Below, piece by piece: positions 1 through 7,481 of a DNA stretch of 64,000 nucleotides (its first letter is position 1; each line of letters opens with the position of its first letter). The stretch is from Dyella sp. EPa41 (GTDB lineage: Bacteria; Pseudomonadota; Gammaproteobacteria; Xanthomonadales; Rhodanobacteraceae), in assembly GCF_016586165.1 (NCBI RefSeq), contig NZ_BCPR01000003.1, positions 1-64,000 on the forward strand. Direction: 5' to 3'. The notes under the pieces were generated by a model, which was not told where the DNA came from, made no database searches, and was given only the letters and a program-made list of their open reading frames with translations. Both the position numbers and the translations under genes were made by a program.

Positions 1-353
1 AAGAAAAGTGACCCGGGCCGCGGCAGCGGCTCGGAAGCCCGCGGCAGGCGAGCCCGGTCGCGAAAGACAGCAATTAGGACATCGCCAACTGCATGCCTGA
101 AGAACGAGTGCTGCAGACCGGCGCGAAAGGCTGTCGCGCACTGGGTGCGCTCCTACAAGGGAACGCCATGCAGAGAAAATGAGCCGGGCCGCGGCAGCGG
201 TCCGGAAGCCCGCGGCCCCACAGGGACTTCCTTCGGTCGCAGGCGAGCCCGGTCGCGAAAGACAGCAATTAAGACATCGCCAACCGCTTGCCTGAAGAAC
301 GAATGCTGCGGACCGGCGCGAAAGGCTGTCGCGCACTGGGTGCGCTCCTACAG
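1..353. repeat. Direct repeat pair carrying REP-like ends
   Basis: Two copies of a roughly 160-180 base unit lie head to tail at about 1-160 and 171-353. The second copy has about 24 extra bases near 216-240, and otherwise the copies differ by scattered substitutions. Each copy ends with a REP-like core, the complement of GTAGGAGCGCACCCAGTGCG, at about 131-157 and 326-352. The stretch 1-448 has no convincing gene; the open frames in it are high-GC shadows. The first copy starts at the window edge, so the array may continue to the left. Confidence 0.8.
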
Positions 354-448
354 AAAGGGAGGGGGCGCGGGGAGCGAGGTGGCCCTTGGCAGCTCCCTAA
401 CGCGCCCCGACCTATAGTCCACCCATCTCCCCGAGGAATACCGACGAC

Positions 449-1846
449 ATGAGCCAGTTCCGCATCGAACACGACAGCATGGGTGAGCTCAAGGTGCCGG
501 CGAAGGCGCTGTATGGCGCGCAGACGCAGCGTGCGGTCGACAACTTTCCCATTTCCGGCATGCACATGCCGCGCGAGTTCATCCGCGCATTGGGGCTGGT
601 GAAGGCGGCCGCGGCCGATGCGAATTTCTTGCTGGGGCACCTCAAGAAGAACCAGGCGCACGCGATCCGCAAAGCCGCCCTGGCGGTGGCCGAGGGGGAG
701 TACGACGACCAGTTTCCGATCGACGTGTTCCAGACGGGATCGGGCACCAGCACCAACATGAATGCCAACGAGGTGATCGCCCACCTCGCCAGCCAAGGCA
801 ACCTGAAGGTGCATCCCAATGACCACGTCAATTACGGGCAGAGCTCCAATGACGTGATTCCGACCACCATCCACGTGAGCGCGACGCTCACGGCCAGCCA
901 GCAGTTGCTGCCGGCGCTCAAGCACCTCAAGCGCACCATCGATCGCCGCGCGCGCGAACTGCGCAACGTGCCCAAGACGGGGCGCACGCACCTGATGGAT
1001 GCGATGCCGGTGACGTTCGGCCAGGAGTTGTCCGGCTGGGCCGCGCAGGTCGGCACGGCGATCGAGCGCATCCAGGACAGCCTGATGCGCATGCGGCGCC
1101 TGCCGCTCGGCGGCACGGCGGTAGGCACCGGCATCAATGCCGACCCCAAGTTCGGCCTGGCGGTGGCGCGCGAGCTGAAGAAGCTCACGGGCGTGAGCTT
1201 CGAATCCGCGGGCAACTTCTTCGAGGGCATGGCTGCGCAGGACGCCGCGGTGGAACTGTCGGGCCAGTTGAAGGCACTGGCCGTGGCGCTGACGAAGATC
1301 GCGAACGACCTGCGCTGGATGAACTCCGGTCCGCTGGCAGGACTCGGCGAAATCGAGTTACCGGCGCTGCAGCCGGGCTCGTCGATCATGCCGGGCAAGG
1401 TGAACCCGGTGATTCCCGAAGCCACCGTCATGGTGGCGGCGCAGGTGATCGGCAACGACGCGGCGATCACCATCGCCGGACAGTCGGGCAACTTCCAGCT
1501 CAACGTGATGCTGCCGCTGGTGGCGCACAACCTGCTGCAGTCGATCGGCATCCTGTCCAACGTCAGCGTGTTGCTGGCCGACAAGGCCATTGCTGGTTTC
1601 AAGGTCAATAGCGCGCGGGTGAAGGAGGCGCTGGCGAAGAACCCCATCCTGGTGACTGCGCTCAACCCCGTGATCGGCTACGAGAAGGGTGCGGCGACGG
1701 CCAAGCAGGCCTACAAGGAGAAGCGGCCGATTCTCGATGTGGCGCTGGAGACGACCGGCCTCTCAAAGGCCGAGTTGCAGAAGCTGCTCGATCCGATGGC
1801 CCTGACCAAGGGTGGCATTCACGGCGGTGGCGGCGGAGGCGGCTGA
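449..1846 (+). CDS. fumC: Fumarate hydratase, class II
   Basis: Interconverts fumarate and L-malate in the TCA cycle, in the cytoplasm, as an iron-independent homotetramer. The 465-residue product has the usual class II length and the superfamily signature GSSIMPGKVNPV at about residues 310-321, with the GSGTSTNMNANE substrate-site segment near 100. The ATG at 449 directly begins the conserved N-terminus (MSQFRIEHDSMGELKVP). The C-terminus ends in a run of seven glycines after GGIHG, which is not part of the usual fold. It is the only gene on this strand until 7482 and is bordered on both sides by REP-like repeats. Identification is secure; the glycine tail is the only oddity. Confidence 0.97.
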   Translation: MSQFRIEHDSMGELKVPAKALYGAQTQRAVDNFPISGMHMPREFIRALGLVKAAAADANFLLGHLKKNQAHAIRKAALAVAEGEYDDQFPIDVFQTGSGTSTNMNANEVIAHLASQGNLKVHPNDHVNYGQSSNDVIPTTIHVSATLTASQQLLPALKHLKRTIDRRARELRNVPKTGRTHLMDAMPVTFGQELSGWAAQVGTAIERIQDSLMRMRRLPLGGTAVGTGINADPKFGLAVARELKKLTGVSFESAGNFFEGMAAQDAAVELSGQLKALAVALTKIANDLRWMNSGPLAGLGEIELPALQPGSSIMPGKVNPVIPEATVMVAAQVIGNDAAITIAGQSGNFQLNVMLPLVAHNLLQSIGILSNVSVLLADKAIAGFKVNSARVKEALAKNPILVTALNPVIGYEKGAATAKQAYKEKRPILDVALETTGLSKAELQKLLDPMALTKGGIHGGGGGGG

Positions 1847-1869
1847 GTCGCTACATCCCTTGGACGTCT

Positions 1870-1953
1870 TGTAGGAGCGCACCCAGTGCGCGAAAAGCCT
1901 ACGGAGCGGCAACGCCCGGGCTTCGCGGTCGCGCACCGGGTGTGCTCCTACAG
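1870..1953. repeat. Inverted pair of REP-like elements (BIME-like)
   Basis: Two REP-like cores lie in opposite orientation, GTAGGAGCGCACCCAGTGCG at about 1871-1890 and its degenerate complement at about 1928-1953, separated by some 35 bases. They share the core seen upstream of fumC. The pair sits between fumC and the convergent lipoprotein gene, where such elements commonly lie, and may act as a transcript end or as a substrate of a REP-associated transposase (inference). Confidence 0.75.
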
Positions 1954-1969
1954 TCGGCGCCTTGGCAAG

Positions 1970-2533
1970 CTAGTGGTGCGTGTCCTTCCGGCACTTCTCG
2001 ACATTGGCATCGCCCAGCGCATGCGCGTATGGCTTGAACGCATCCAGCTGCGTGGCCAGCTCGTCCTGCGCCGATTTCATCGCCGCCAGGTCCTCGCAGA
2101 TCTTCGCGGCGGCCTCCTTCACGGTCGTCGCCGTTTCCTCCGCCTTGGCGCGGGCGGCTTCGGCGCTGTCGGCGCCGGTGATCTTGCCGGCAGCGGCGCT
2201 CACGGCTTGCGTCGCGGTGGCGACGCCGGCCTTGCCGGTGGCGATGGCGTCGGTGCGCATGGCCTGTGCGGCGGCGTTGTAGCGTTGCAGCAGGCTGCGC
2301 TGTGCGTCGCTCACGGCCACGTCGTGCCCATCGATGGCGAGTTGTCCCTGCGCATTCACCGTGGCGTCGGGCACACCGGAGGCTTTGATGGTGATGACCC
2401 CGTCATGCATCGTGATTCGATTATTGATGATGTCGGTGTTGCCGCCGAACACCAGCACGTCGCCGCCCGAACCGCTGCAAGCGGCCAGCAGGGCGGTCAG
2501 CGCGAGCAGCAGGCACGAATGGCGACGGTTCAT
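1970..2533 (-). CDS. DUF2884 (YggN)-like lipoprotein
   Basis: A 187-residue predicted lipoprotein with a signal peptide and lipobox LLAAC ending at Cys19, followed by a short segment around VLVFGGNTDIINNRITMHDGV, an Ala-rich helical middle and a C-terminal CRKDTHH. The pattern of N-terminal lipobox, a GQLxIDG segment and Ala/Lys helices with two late cysteines matches the gene at 3942-4628 and resembles the DUF2884/YggN family (inferred by eye). The start at 2533 was chosen because its ATGA overlaps the stop of the upstream hydrolase, implying translational coupling, and because it opens a clean lipoprotein signal. Probably the last gene of the YtrA-type operon. Function unknown. Confidence 0.75.
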   Translation of the reverse strand: MNRRHSCLLLALTALLAACSGSGGDVLVFGGNTDIINNRITMHDGVITIKASGVPDATVNAQGQLAIDGHDVAVSDAQRSLLQRYNAAAQAMRTDAIATGKAGVATATQAVSAAAGKITGADSAEAARAKAEETATTVKEAAAKICEDLAAMKSAQDELATQLDAFKPYAHALGDANVEKCRKDTHH

Positions 2534-3777
2534 GGGGAAACTCCTTGGCGTGGAAAGGGAAGGGGAGTGCAGGGCGGATGCGGCGACTGGCGCGACTCGG
2601 GCCTGCTCCATGACGGGTGATCGTACGGAATATCGCTCTCCCAATACCATGGGTAACAGGTGGGCCCCAGCGTGATGTCCAGCAGGTAGCGGTAGATGCC
2701 CTCCGCATTGGAGCTGTTGCTGAGGATCATCACGCAGTCTCGCGGGCCCTGCAGGCACAGCACCAGGTTGTTGGTGCCGTCGTCATGGCCGGTCTTGAAC
2801 CAGGCCGGTCCTTGCGGCGACCGGTAGACGATCACGCCGCTCGCCGATGAAAGCGCGATGCCTTCGTTGTCGGTCGTGGTCGAGGTATCCAGCGTCGGGA
2901 ATTGCTGCACGGAACGGATGCGCTGCACCGGCCTGAGCCAGTCGGCATGCGTTGCGGCGCTGAGGCCATCGCCGCGCACCATGCCAGCCAGCAGCTGCGC
3001 GTAGTCATGCGGCGTGGTGTCCATGGAACCGGCCGCGCGCACGGATTCGCGTTGCTTGTGCCCCAGCGCCTTGCCGGCTTCGTCGTAGCCGATCGCGAGG
3101 TTGTCGGCGAAGTCGGCGCGCCAGGTCATGCTGGTGCGGGACATGCCGAAGCGGTCGAACAGGGCGCGTTGCATCAGGGTGGCGACATCCACGTTCTTGG
3201 CGTTTTCCAGCACGAACTGCAACAAGTTGATGCCCTCGCCCGAATAGGCGAACCGGCTGCCGGGATCGAACGCGATATACAGCTTGCCCTTGGCGTCGTA
3301 GCCGGTGGGCGTGAAGAAACGGAAATTGGGGAAGCCGGCGCCATGGCTCAGCAGCATGCGTGGCGTGATCCTGCGCCAGCGATCATCACCGGCAAGGTCC
3401 GCGTACCTGGCGTATTCCGGCAGCGGCCTGGACAGCATGCCCGCGATCGGGGTGTCCAGTTCCAGCTTGTGCGCATCGGCGAGGGTCATCACGGCATAGC
3501 TGAAAGCCGCCTTGGTGATGGAGGCCGCATACATCACCGTGTCGGTGGTCAGCGGCAGGTGTTTCGCGGTGTCGCGCTCGCCGTAGGCGTGCAGATAGGT
3601 GACCTGTCCGTTCTCGATCAGCGCCAAGGCCAGCCCGGGCACGTGCGCGGCATGCATCAGTTGTTCGACCTTGCGGTCCAGGGCTTCGCCGCGCAGGCGC
3701 TGAGGAGGGGCATCGGCGGCCAAGGCGTTTGCCGCCAGGCTCAGGCACAGCAGCATGGCGACATGGCGACAACGCAT
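2530..3777 (-). CDS. Beta-lactamase-fold serine hydrolase (class C / esterase type)
   Basis: A 415-residue exported protein of the penicillin-binding-protein-like beta-lactamase superfamily. It has a signal peptide (residues 1-21), the nucleophile motif SITK at 86-89, a YSG motif at about 178-180 replacing the canonical YxN, and KTG followed by HDDG near 340. Such proteins act in the periplasm as DD-peptidases, esterases or beta-lactamases; the substrate cannot be told from sequence. The start at 3777 gives a proper signal peptide; a longer open frame upstream lacks one. Its stop overlaps the start of the next lipoprotein gene. About 165 bases separate it from the lipoprotein upstream, so it could also have its own promoter. 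Confidence 0.88.
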   Translation of the reverse strand: MRCRHVAMLLCLSLAANALAADAPPQRLRGEALDRKVEQLMHAAHVPGLALALIENGQVTYLHAYGERDTAKHLPLTTDTVMYAASITKAAFSYAVMTLADAHKLELDTPIAGMLSRPLPEYARYADLAGDDRWRRITPRMLLSHGAGFPNFRFFTPTGYDAKGKLYIAFDPGSRFAYSGEGINLLQFVLENAKNVDVATLMQRALFDRFGMSRTSMTWRADFADNLAIGYDEAGKALGHKQRESVRAAGSMDTTPHDYAQLLAGMVRGDGLSAATHADWLRPVQRIRSVQQFPTLDTSTTTDNEGIALSSASGVIVYRSPQGPAWFKTGHDDGTNNLVLCLQGPRDCVMILSNSSNAEGIYRYLLDITLGPTCYPWYWESDIPYDHPSWSRPESRQSPHPPCTPLPFPRQGVSP

Positions 3778-3941
3778 GAGACCCCCGTGGGATGAGCGCC
3801 GTCGGAGGATGTCCCACCTGCACTCCGCATCCGTGCGGAAGGTGCAGGCGGGACACGAACCGTCAGCTGTCGTCGCGTGGCCGTCGAAATCCACTGGCGG
3901 AGGCGACCGTACGACCGGCGCGGTGGCCGGATGGAACAGGT

Positions 3942-4628
3942 TCAATCGGAGAAGACGGCGAATCCCTGCTTGCCGTTTTCGTCGGTGTGCTTGCCGCAAT
4001 CGTCGATGTCTTTTTGCGTCATCGTTGCGTAGGGCTGGAACGCGGGCATGGCGGCTGCGAGTTTCCGTTGCGAGGCCATCAGGTCGGGCATGCGCTTGCA
4101 CAGTTGCACGGCGGCGGCTTCGATCTTGTCCGTCTGCGGCTTGATGTCCGCCTCGATCTCCTTGTCGCTCTTGCCGCTGAGCTTGCCGAAGATCGCATCC
4201 TTGGCGATGCCCAGGCCCATGTTGGCGCTGCTCGCGCCGATGTCCATGCCCGCGGTGGCGATGCCGATGATCTGCTGGCGATAGTCCACCAGCAACGCAT
4301 GCTGCTCGGGCGTGGCCTCGACCCGCCGGCCTTCGATCACCAGCTGGCCGTCCGGGGTGATGGCGGCTTTCGGGCGGTCGTTGCTGTCGTGATGGTGGCT
4401 GCCCGCGTGGACGTTGGTGACATCGATGTCCTTGGTGAGCAGCTCCTGCTTGGCCTTGTCGATGCCCTTCTGGATCTCCGCGCCGATGAGTGTCGGCGAG
4501 GTCTGGCGTTGCGCTTCGTCCATCGCCTTCGCCACGTCACTGCTGCCATGGTCGGACTGGCTGCAGGCCGCCAGCGGCAAGAGCAGGGTCAGCGCCATGA
4601 TGCGGCTGGTGAATGCATTGGTAGCCAT
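3942..4628 (-). CDS. DUF2884 (YggN)-like lipoprotein
   Basis: A 228-residue lipoprotein with signal peptide and lipobox LAAC ending at Cys22. It contains GQLVIEGRRVEATPEQ in the middle, an Ala/Lys-rich helical second half, and the C-terminal segment with CKRMPDL and DDCGKHTDENG. It is a distant paralogue of the lipoprotein at 1970-2533: both have lipobox, GQLxI-(D/E)G, a long helix and a CxK ending. It lies 30 bases downstream of the ABC permease and so belongs to that transcript. The family has no well-established function; an envelope-stress or cell-wall role would fit the neighbours (inference). Confidence 0.78.
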   Translation of the reverse strand: MATNAFTSRIMALTLLLPLAACSQSDHGSSDVAKAMDEAQRQTSPTLIGAEIQKGIDKAKQELLTKDIDVTNVHAGSHHHDSNDRPKAAITPDGQLVIEGRRVEATPEQHALLVDYRQQIIGIATAGMDIGASSANMGLGIAKDAIFGKLSGKSDKEIEADIKPQTDKIEAAAVQLCKRMPDLMASQRKLAAAMPAFQPYATMTQKDIDDCGKHTDENGKQGFAVFSD

Positions 4629-4658
4629 GATGTTTTCCCCGTTGCGAATGCGTTGGAG

Positions 4659-5627
4659 TCAGCTGTCGTCGCGGACCCGGCGATACCAGATGGCCCCGGC
4701 GATCAGCGCTGCACCGGCCAGCACGCCCAGCCACAGGTTCGGCGAGCCGAGCAGGGTGTAGGTATGCATCGGCGACAGCACGCTCAGCGGGTTGTGGGCG
4801 TCGCCAAGGTCGGCCGTGGCTTCCAGCGCGTTGTCGCTGTAGACGATGTTGGAACCGGGGAACACGCTGAGCAAGGCGCGCTGCACGATGTTCTTCCAGA
4901 ACCACACGGTCGGCAGGTTGAACAGGCCCATGATGCCGAACCAGCTCACCAGCAGGCCCAGCACCGCCGGCACCGCCACCGCCCACAGGAAGGGTTTGGT
5001 GCGTGCCCAGGCCGAGCAGAACAGCAGCCAGCCGACCGACGGGATGGCCCACAGTGCGTACAGCGGAATGCTGCTGACCAGGGTGCCGATGGCGCGGAAC
5101 GGATGGGCCAGCATGATCAGCTGCCAGGCGTTGACGTGGTGCAGCGAAAGCACCAGGGCGAAGATCACCAGTTGCACGATGCCGATGATCACGGCCACGA
5201 CCACGGCAATGGCGGGGGCCAGGATCGTCGCGCTCACCACCTTCGACAGTACGGTGCTGGTATTGGAGATCGGCAGCGATTTCCAGAACAGGATGCTGCG
5301 GTCGCGGCGGTCGTCGTACAGCGCGCCAAGGCAATAGAACAGCACCACGATGCCCATGACGATGCTGATCAATCCCATCGAGGAAAGCATCGCGATGTCG
5401 AGTCCGGCGCCGATCTGCGCGAGGTCGCCCTCGTCGGCCTTGGCGATCATCATCTGCCAGTTGCTGCCGCCGATCTCTATGCCATGCCGCGCGCCGAGCA
5501 CTTCGGCCGTGATGATGGCCATGACGTTGAGCACCAGGAAGACCACGCCGGTGACGATCGGCGCCCACAGGAAGCCGCCGCGGTGTTCCCAGAATTCGCG
5601 TTTCACGAGCCAGTAGAAGGTTTTCAT
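4659..5627 (-). CDS. ABC-2 type transporter permease
   Basis: A 322-residue inner-membrane protein with an N-terminal cytoplasmic segment (KREFWEHRGGFLWAP) followed by about six hydrophobic spans at roughly 20-42, 88-110, 135-165, 185-210, 220-245 and 300-318. The topology and the DDRRDRSILFWKSLPIS loop between spans 2 and 3 are typical of ABC-2 permeases paired with a separate ATPase. The ATG at 5627 overlaps the stop of the ATPase gene (ATGA), so the two are translationally coupled. In YtrA-type operons such permeases export or sense an unknown, often cell-wall-active, compound; the substrate here is unknown. Confidence 0.9.
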   Translation of the reverse strand: MKTFYWLVKREFWEHRGGFLWAPIVTGVVFLVLNVMAIITAEVLGARHGIEIGGSNWQMMIAKADEGDLAQIGAGLDIAMLSSMGLISIVMGIVVLFYCLGALYDDRRDRSILFWKSLPISNTSTVLSKVVSATILAPAIAVVVAVIIGIVQLVIFALVLSLHHVNAWQLIMLAHPFRAIGTLVSSIPLYALWAIPSVGWLLFCSAWARTKPFLWAVAVPAVLGLLVSWFGIMGLFNLPTVWFWKNIVQRALLSVFPGSNIVYSDNALEATADLGDAHNPLSVLSPMHTYTLLGSPNLWLGVLAGAALIAGAIWYRRVRDDS

Positions 5628-6481
5628 GCGTAGGTTCCCTTCATGGTGGCGACGAACAGGTCACTGACGGTGGGGCGGCGTACCTCGCCCATGCTTTCGA
5701 GCGTGGCGCGGTCGGCGCCGTCGAACAGGAAGATGCTCTTGCCGAACACCTGGCGTTCGTCCAGCGGCTTCATGCTGCGCGCGGTGGCGGCCTTGTCGGC
5801 GCTCACCATCACTTCGGCGAAACGCTCGCCGACGGCTTCCATGTCGGTGTCCAGCACGATCTTGCCGTCGCGGATGAACATCAGGTCGGTAAGGATGTGT
5901 TCGATCTCCTCCACCTGGTGCGTGGTGACGATGATCGTCTTGTTCTCGTCGAAGTAGTCCTCCAGCAGGCTCTGGTAGAACTGCTTGCGATAGAGGATGT
6001 CCAGGCCCAGCGTCGGCTCGTCCAGCACCAGCAGGCGGGCGTCGATGGCCATCACCAGGGCGAGGTGCAGCTGCACGATCATGCCCTTGGACATCTGCTT
6101 CACGCGCTGGTCCGGCGTGAGCTTGGTGCGGGCGAGAAAGGCCTCGCACTTGGACCGGTTGAAGCGGGGGTGCACATTGGCCACGAAATCGATGGCCTCG
6201 CGGACCCGAAGCCAGCGCGGCAGTACCGCCACGTCGGCGATGAAGCACACCTGTTCCATCAGGCGGTCACGCTGGGTGCGCGGGTCCAGGCCCAGCACGC
6301 TCAGCTCTCCCTGGAAATCGGTCAGGCCGAGGATGGCCTTGAGCGCCGTGGTCTTGCCGGCCCCGTTGGGGCCGATCAACCCCACGATGCGGCCCGACTC
6401 GATGCGGAAATTCACATGATCCAGCGCGACGGTGTTCTTGTAGCGCTTGTTGAGACCGCTGGCGGTCACGACCGCGTTCAT
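5624..6481 (-). CDS. ABC transporter ATP-binding protein (YtrB type)
   Basis: A 285-residue nucleotide-binding subunit with Walker A GPNGAGKT at 37-44, Walker B LLVLDEP around 150-156, D-loop LGLD and H-loop TTHQ. The signature is degenerate, QMSKGM in place of LSGGQ at about 129-134, as is common in YtrB-like ATPases. The start at 6481 was chosen over a longer frame because its ATGA overlaps the stop of the GntR gene and because the conserved domain begins a few residues later. It energises the permease encoded immediately downstream. Confidence 0.93.
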   Translation of the reverse strand: MNAVVTASGLNKRYKNTVALDHVNFRIESGRIVGLIGPNGAGKTTALKAILGLTDFQGELSVLGLDPRTQRDRLMEQVCFIADVAVLPRWLRVREAIDFVANVHPRFNRSKCEAFLARTKLTPDQRVKQMSKGMIVQLHLALVMAIDARLLVLDEPTLGLDILYRKQFYQSLLEDYFDENKTIIVTTHQVEEIEHILTDLMFIRDGKIVLDTDMEAVGERFAEVMVSADKAATARSMKPLDERQVFGKSIFLFDGADRATLESMGEVRRPTVSDLFVATMKGTYA

Positions 6482-6864
6482 GACTGGCTCTCCCCATTGG
6501 CCGACGTGTTGTCGGACGCTTCGCGCATCAGGGTCTTCAGGTCCAGCCCGAGGCGCTGCAGGCGTGCAAACAGCGCCGGCCATTCCTCGCGCAGGAAGCG
6601 CTCCCGTTCGGACTTGAGCAGCGCTTCCCTGGCTCCATCGATCACGAACATGCCCAATCCCCTCCTTTTTTCCACCAGTTGATCGTCGACCAGTTCCTGG
6701 TACGCCTTCGAGACAGTCAGAGGGTTGATCTGAAAGTCTGCAGCTACCTGGCGTACTGACGGCAGCGGGTCGCCCTCGTTCAAGGCGCCGTCCAGAATCA
6801 TCGCCACCACGCGCTCGCGAAGCTGGCGGTAAATCGGGACGCTGTCGTTCCAGGTAATGGTCAT
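6478..6864 (-). CDS. GntR family transcriptional regulator, YtrA subfamily
   Basis: A 128-residue regulator with an N-terminal winged helix (residues about 10-75, PIYRQLRERVV ... LPSVRQVAADFQINPLTVSKAYQEL) and only a short helical C-terminus. That short effector region defines the YtrA subfamily, whose genes usually precede ABC transporter genes, as here. The ATG at 6864 opens the conserved MTITW start and lies 4 bases after the stop of the upstream small gene. It probably represses its own operon through the palindrome at 7226-7249 (inference). Confidence 0.92.
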   Translation of the reverse strand: MTITWNDSVPIYRQLRERVVAMILDGALNEGDPLPSVRQVAADFQINPLTVSKAYQELVDDQLVEKRRGLGMFVIDGAREALLKSERERFLREEWPALFARLQRLGLDLKTLMREASDNTSANGESQS

Positions 6865-6868
6865 ACGG

Positions 6869-7195
6869 TTATTCCTTGCTGATACGGCCGAACTGATTGC
6901 CAAACGAATAGTAGGGCATGGCCAGCTGGGCCCCGAGCACGCCGCGGCTGGCGACGGCTTCCGGGCGGAGCATCGGGGCTGCCGTCAGGGCGGCGGCCAC
7001 GCCGGCGTCGACGTACAGGGCGGCGGCGCGCATGTCCTCAGCCGTGGGGCGGACATCGATCGGGGCCAGGTCGATGACCTTGACGCCGTTGATCTCAGAA
7101 ACCGGGAGACTGTTGACGTTGGAGTTGATGGCGGCCAGGCCTACCGTGGTGAACAGGGCAGCGGCGGCCAGTGCTAGCAGGTTATTCGCTTTCAT
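6869..7195 (-). CDS. Small exported protein of unknown function, first gene of the YtrA operon
   Basis: A 108-residue protein with a signal peptide (MKANNLLALAAAALFTTVGLA) and a mature part containing VKVIDLAPIDVRPTAEDMRAA, and ending in GNQFGRISKE. No family is recognised. It is the first gene after the promoter at 7239-7266 and ends 4 bases before the GntR start, so it is co-transcribed and possibly translationally coupled with the regulator. A good start signal is present: the complement of 7197-7208 contains AAAGGAGA shortly before the ATG. Its leading position suggests it may be the sensor, target or accessory protein of the system (inference). Confidence 0.8.
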   Translation of the reverse strand: MKANNLLALAAAALFTTVGLAAINSNVNSLPVSEINGVKVIDLAPIDVRPTAEDMRAAALYVDAGVAAALTAAPMLRPEAVASRGVLGAQLAMPYYSFGNQFGRISKE

Positions 7196-7225
7196 GGCGG
7201 GTCTCCTTTAGTGACCTCGTGGACC

Positions 7226-7249
7226 GGTGTTGTAGTGAACTATAACACC
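7226..7249 (-). promoter_or_regulatory. Palindromic operator, probably for the YtrA-type regulator
   Basis: A 24-base inverted repeat with outer arms GGTGTT and AACACC and inner arms TAGT and ACTA; 20 of 24 positions are symmetric. It overlaps the predicted -10 box of the operon, where a repressor would block RNA polymerase. Assignment to the GntR protein encoded two genes downstream is inference from position and symmetry. Confidence 0.75.
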
Positions 7250-7266
7250 ATAATCGAAACCGTCAA
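7239..7266 (-). promoter_or_regulatory. Sigma70-type promoter of the YtrA operon
   Basis: On the minus strand TTGACG (7261-7266) and TATAGT (7239-7244) are separated by 16 bases, close to the sigma70 consensus. Transcription would start near 7232 and lead into the small exported protein gene at 7195. The -10 box lies inside the palindrome at 7226-7249. Confidence 0.72.
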
Positions 7267-7481
7267 TAGCTCGGGCGAAAATTCGCAATGTGACTGATGG
7301 CCTATAAAGCTGAACGAGTGGTAGGGCCGGCCAGAGCCCTCCCGGTGGCGCCTAGCCTCCGCCCTCGGGCACTGCCGGGGCAGAAGCGGTCATCAACCAT
7401 CGTGGGTGACAGGCATCACCTCACGTCACGTGGGGGATGGCCGTGCTTCAATGTCGCCATCAACGAAAAGGAAGGCGCTCC

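Noticed and set aside
1-353. Repeats considered as a CRISPR array
   Set aside because: Units are about 160-180 bases with only two copies and no spacer pattern; they are REP-bearing direct repeats.
3792-5633. 613-codon plus-strand open frame
   Set aside because: Antisense to the lipoprotein and ABC permease genes; rich in His, Gln and Arg and without domain features.
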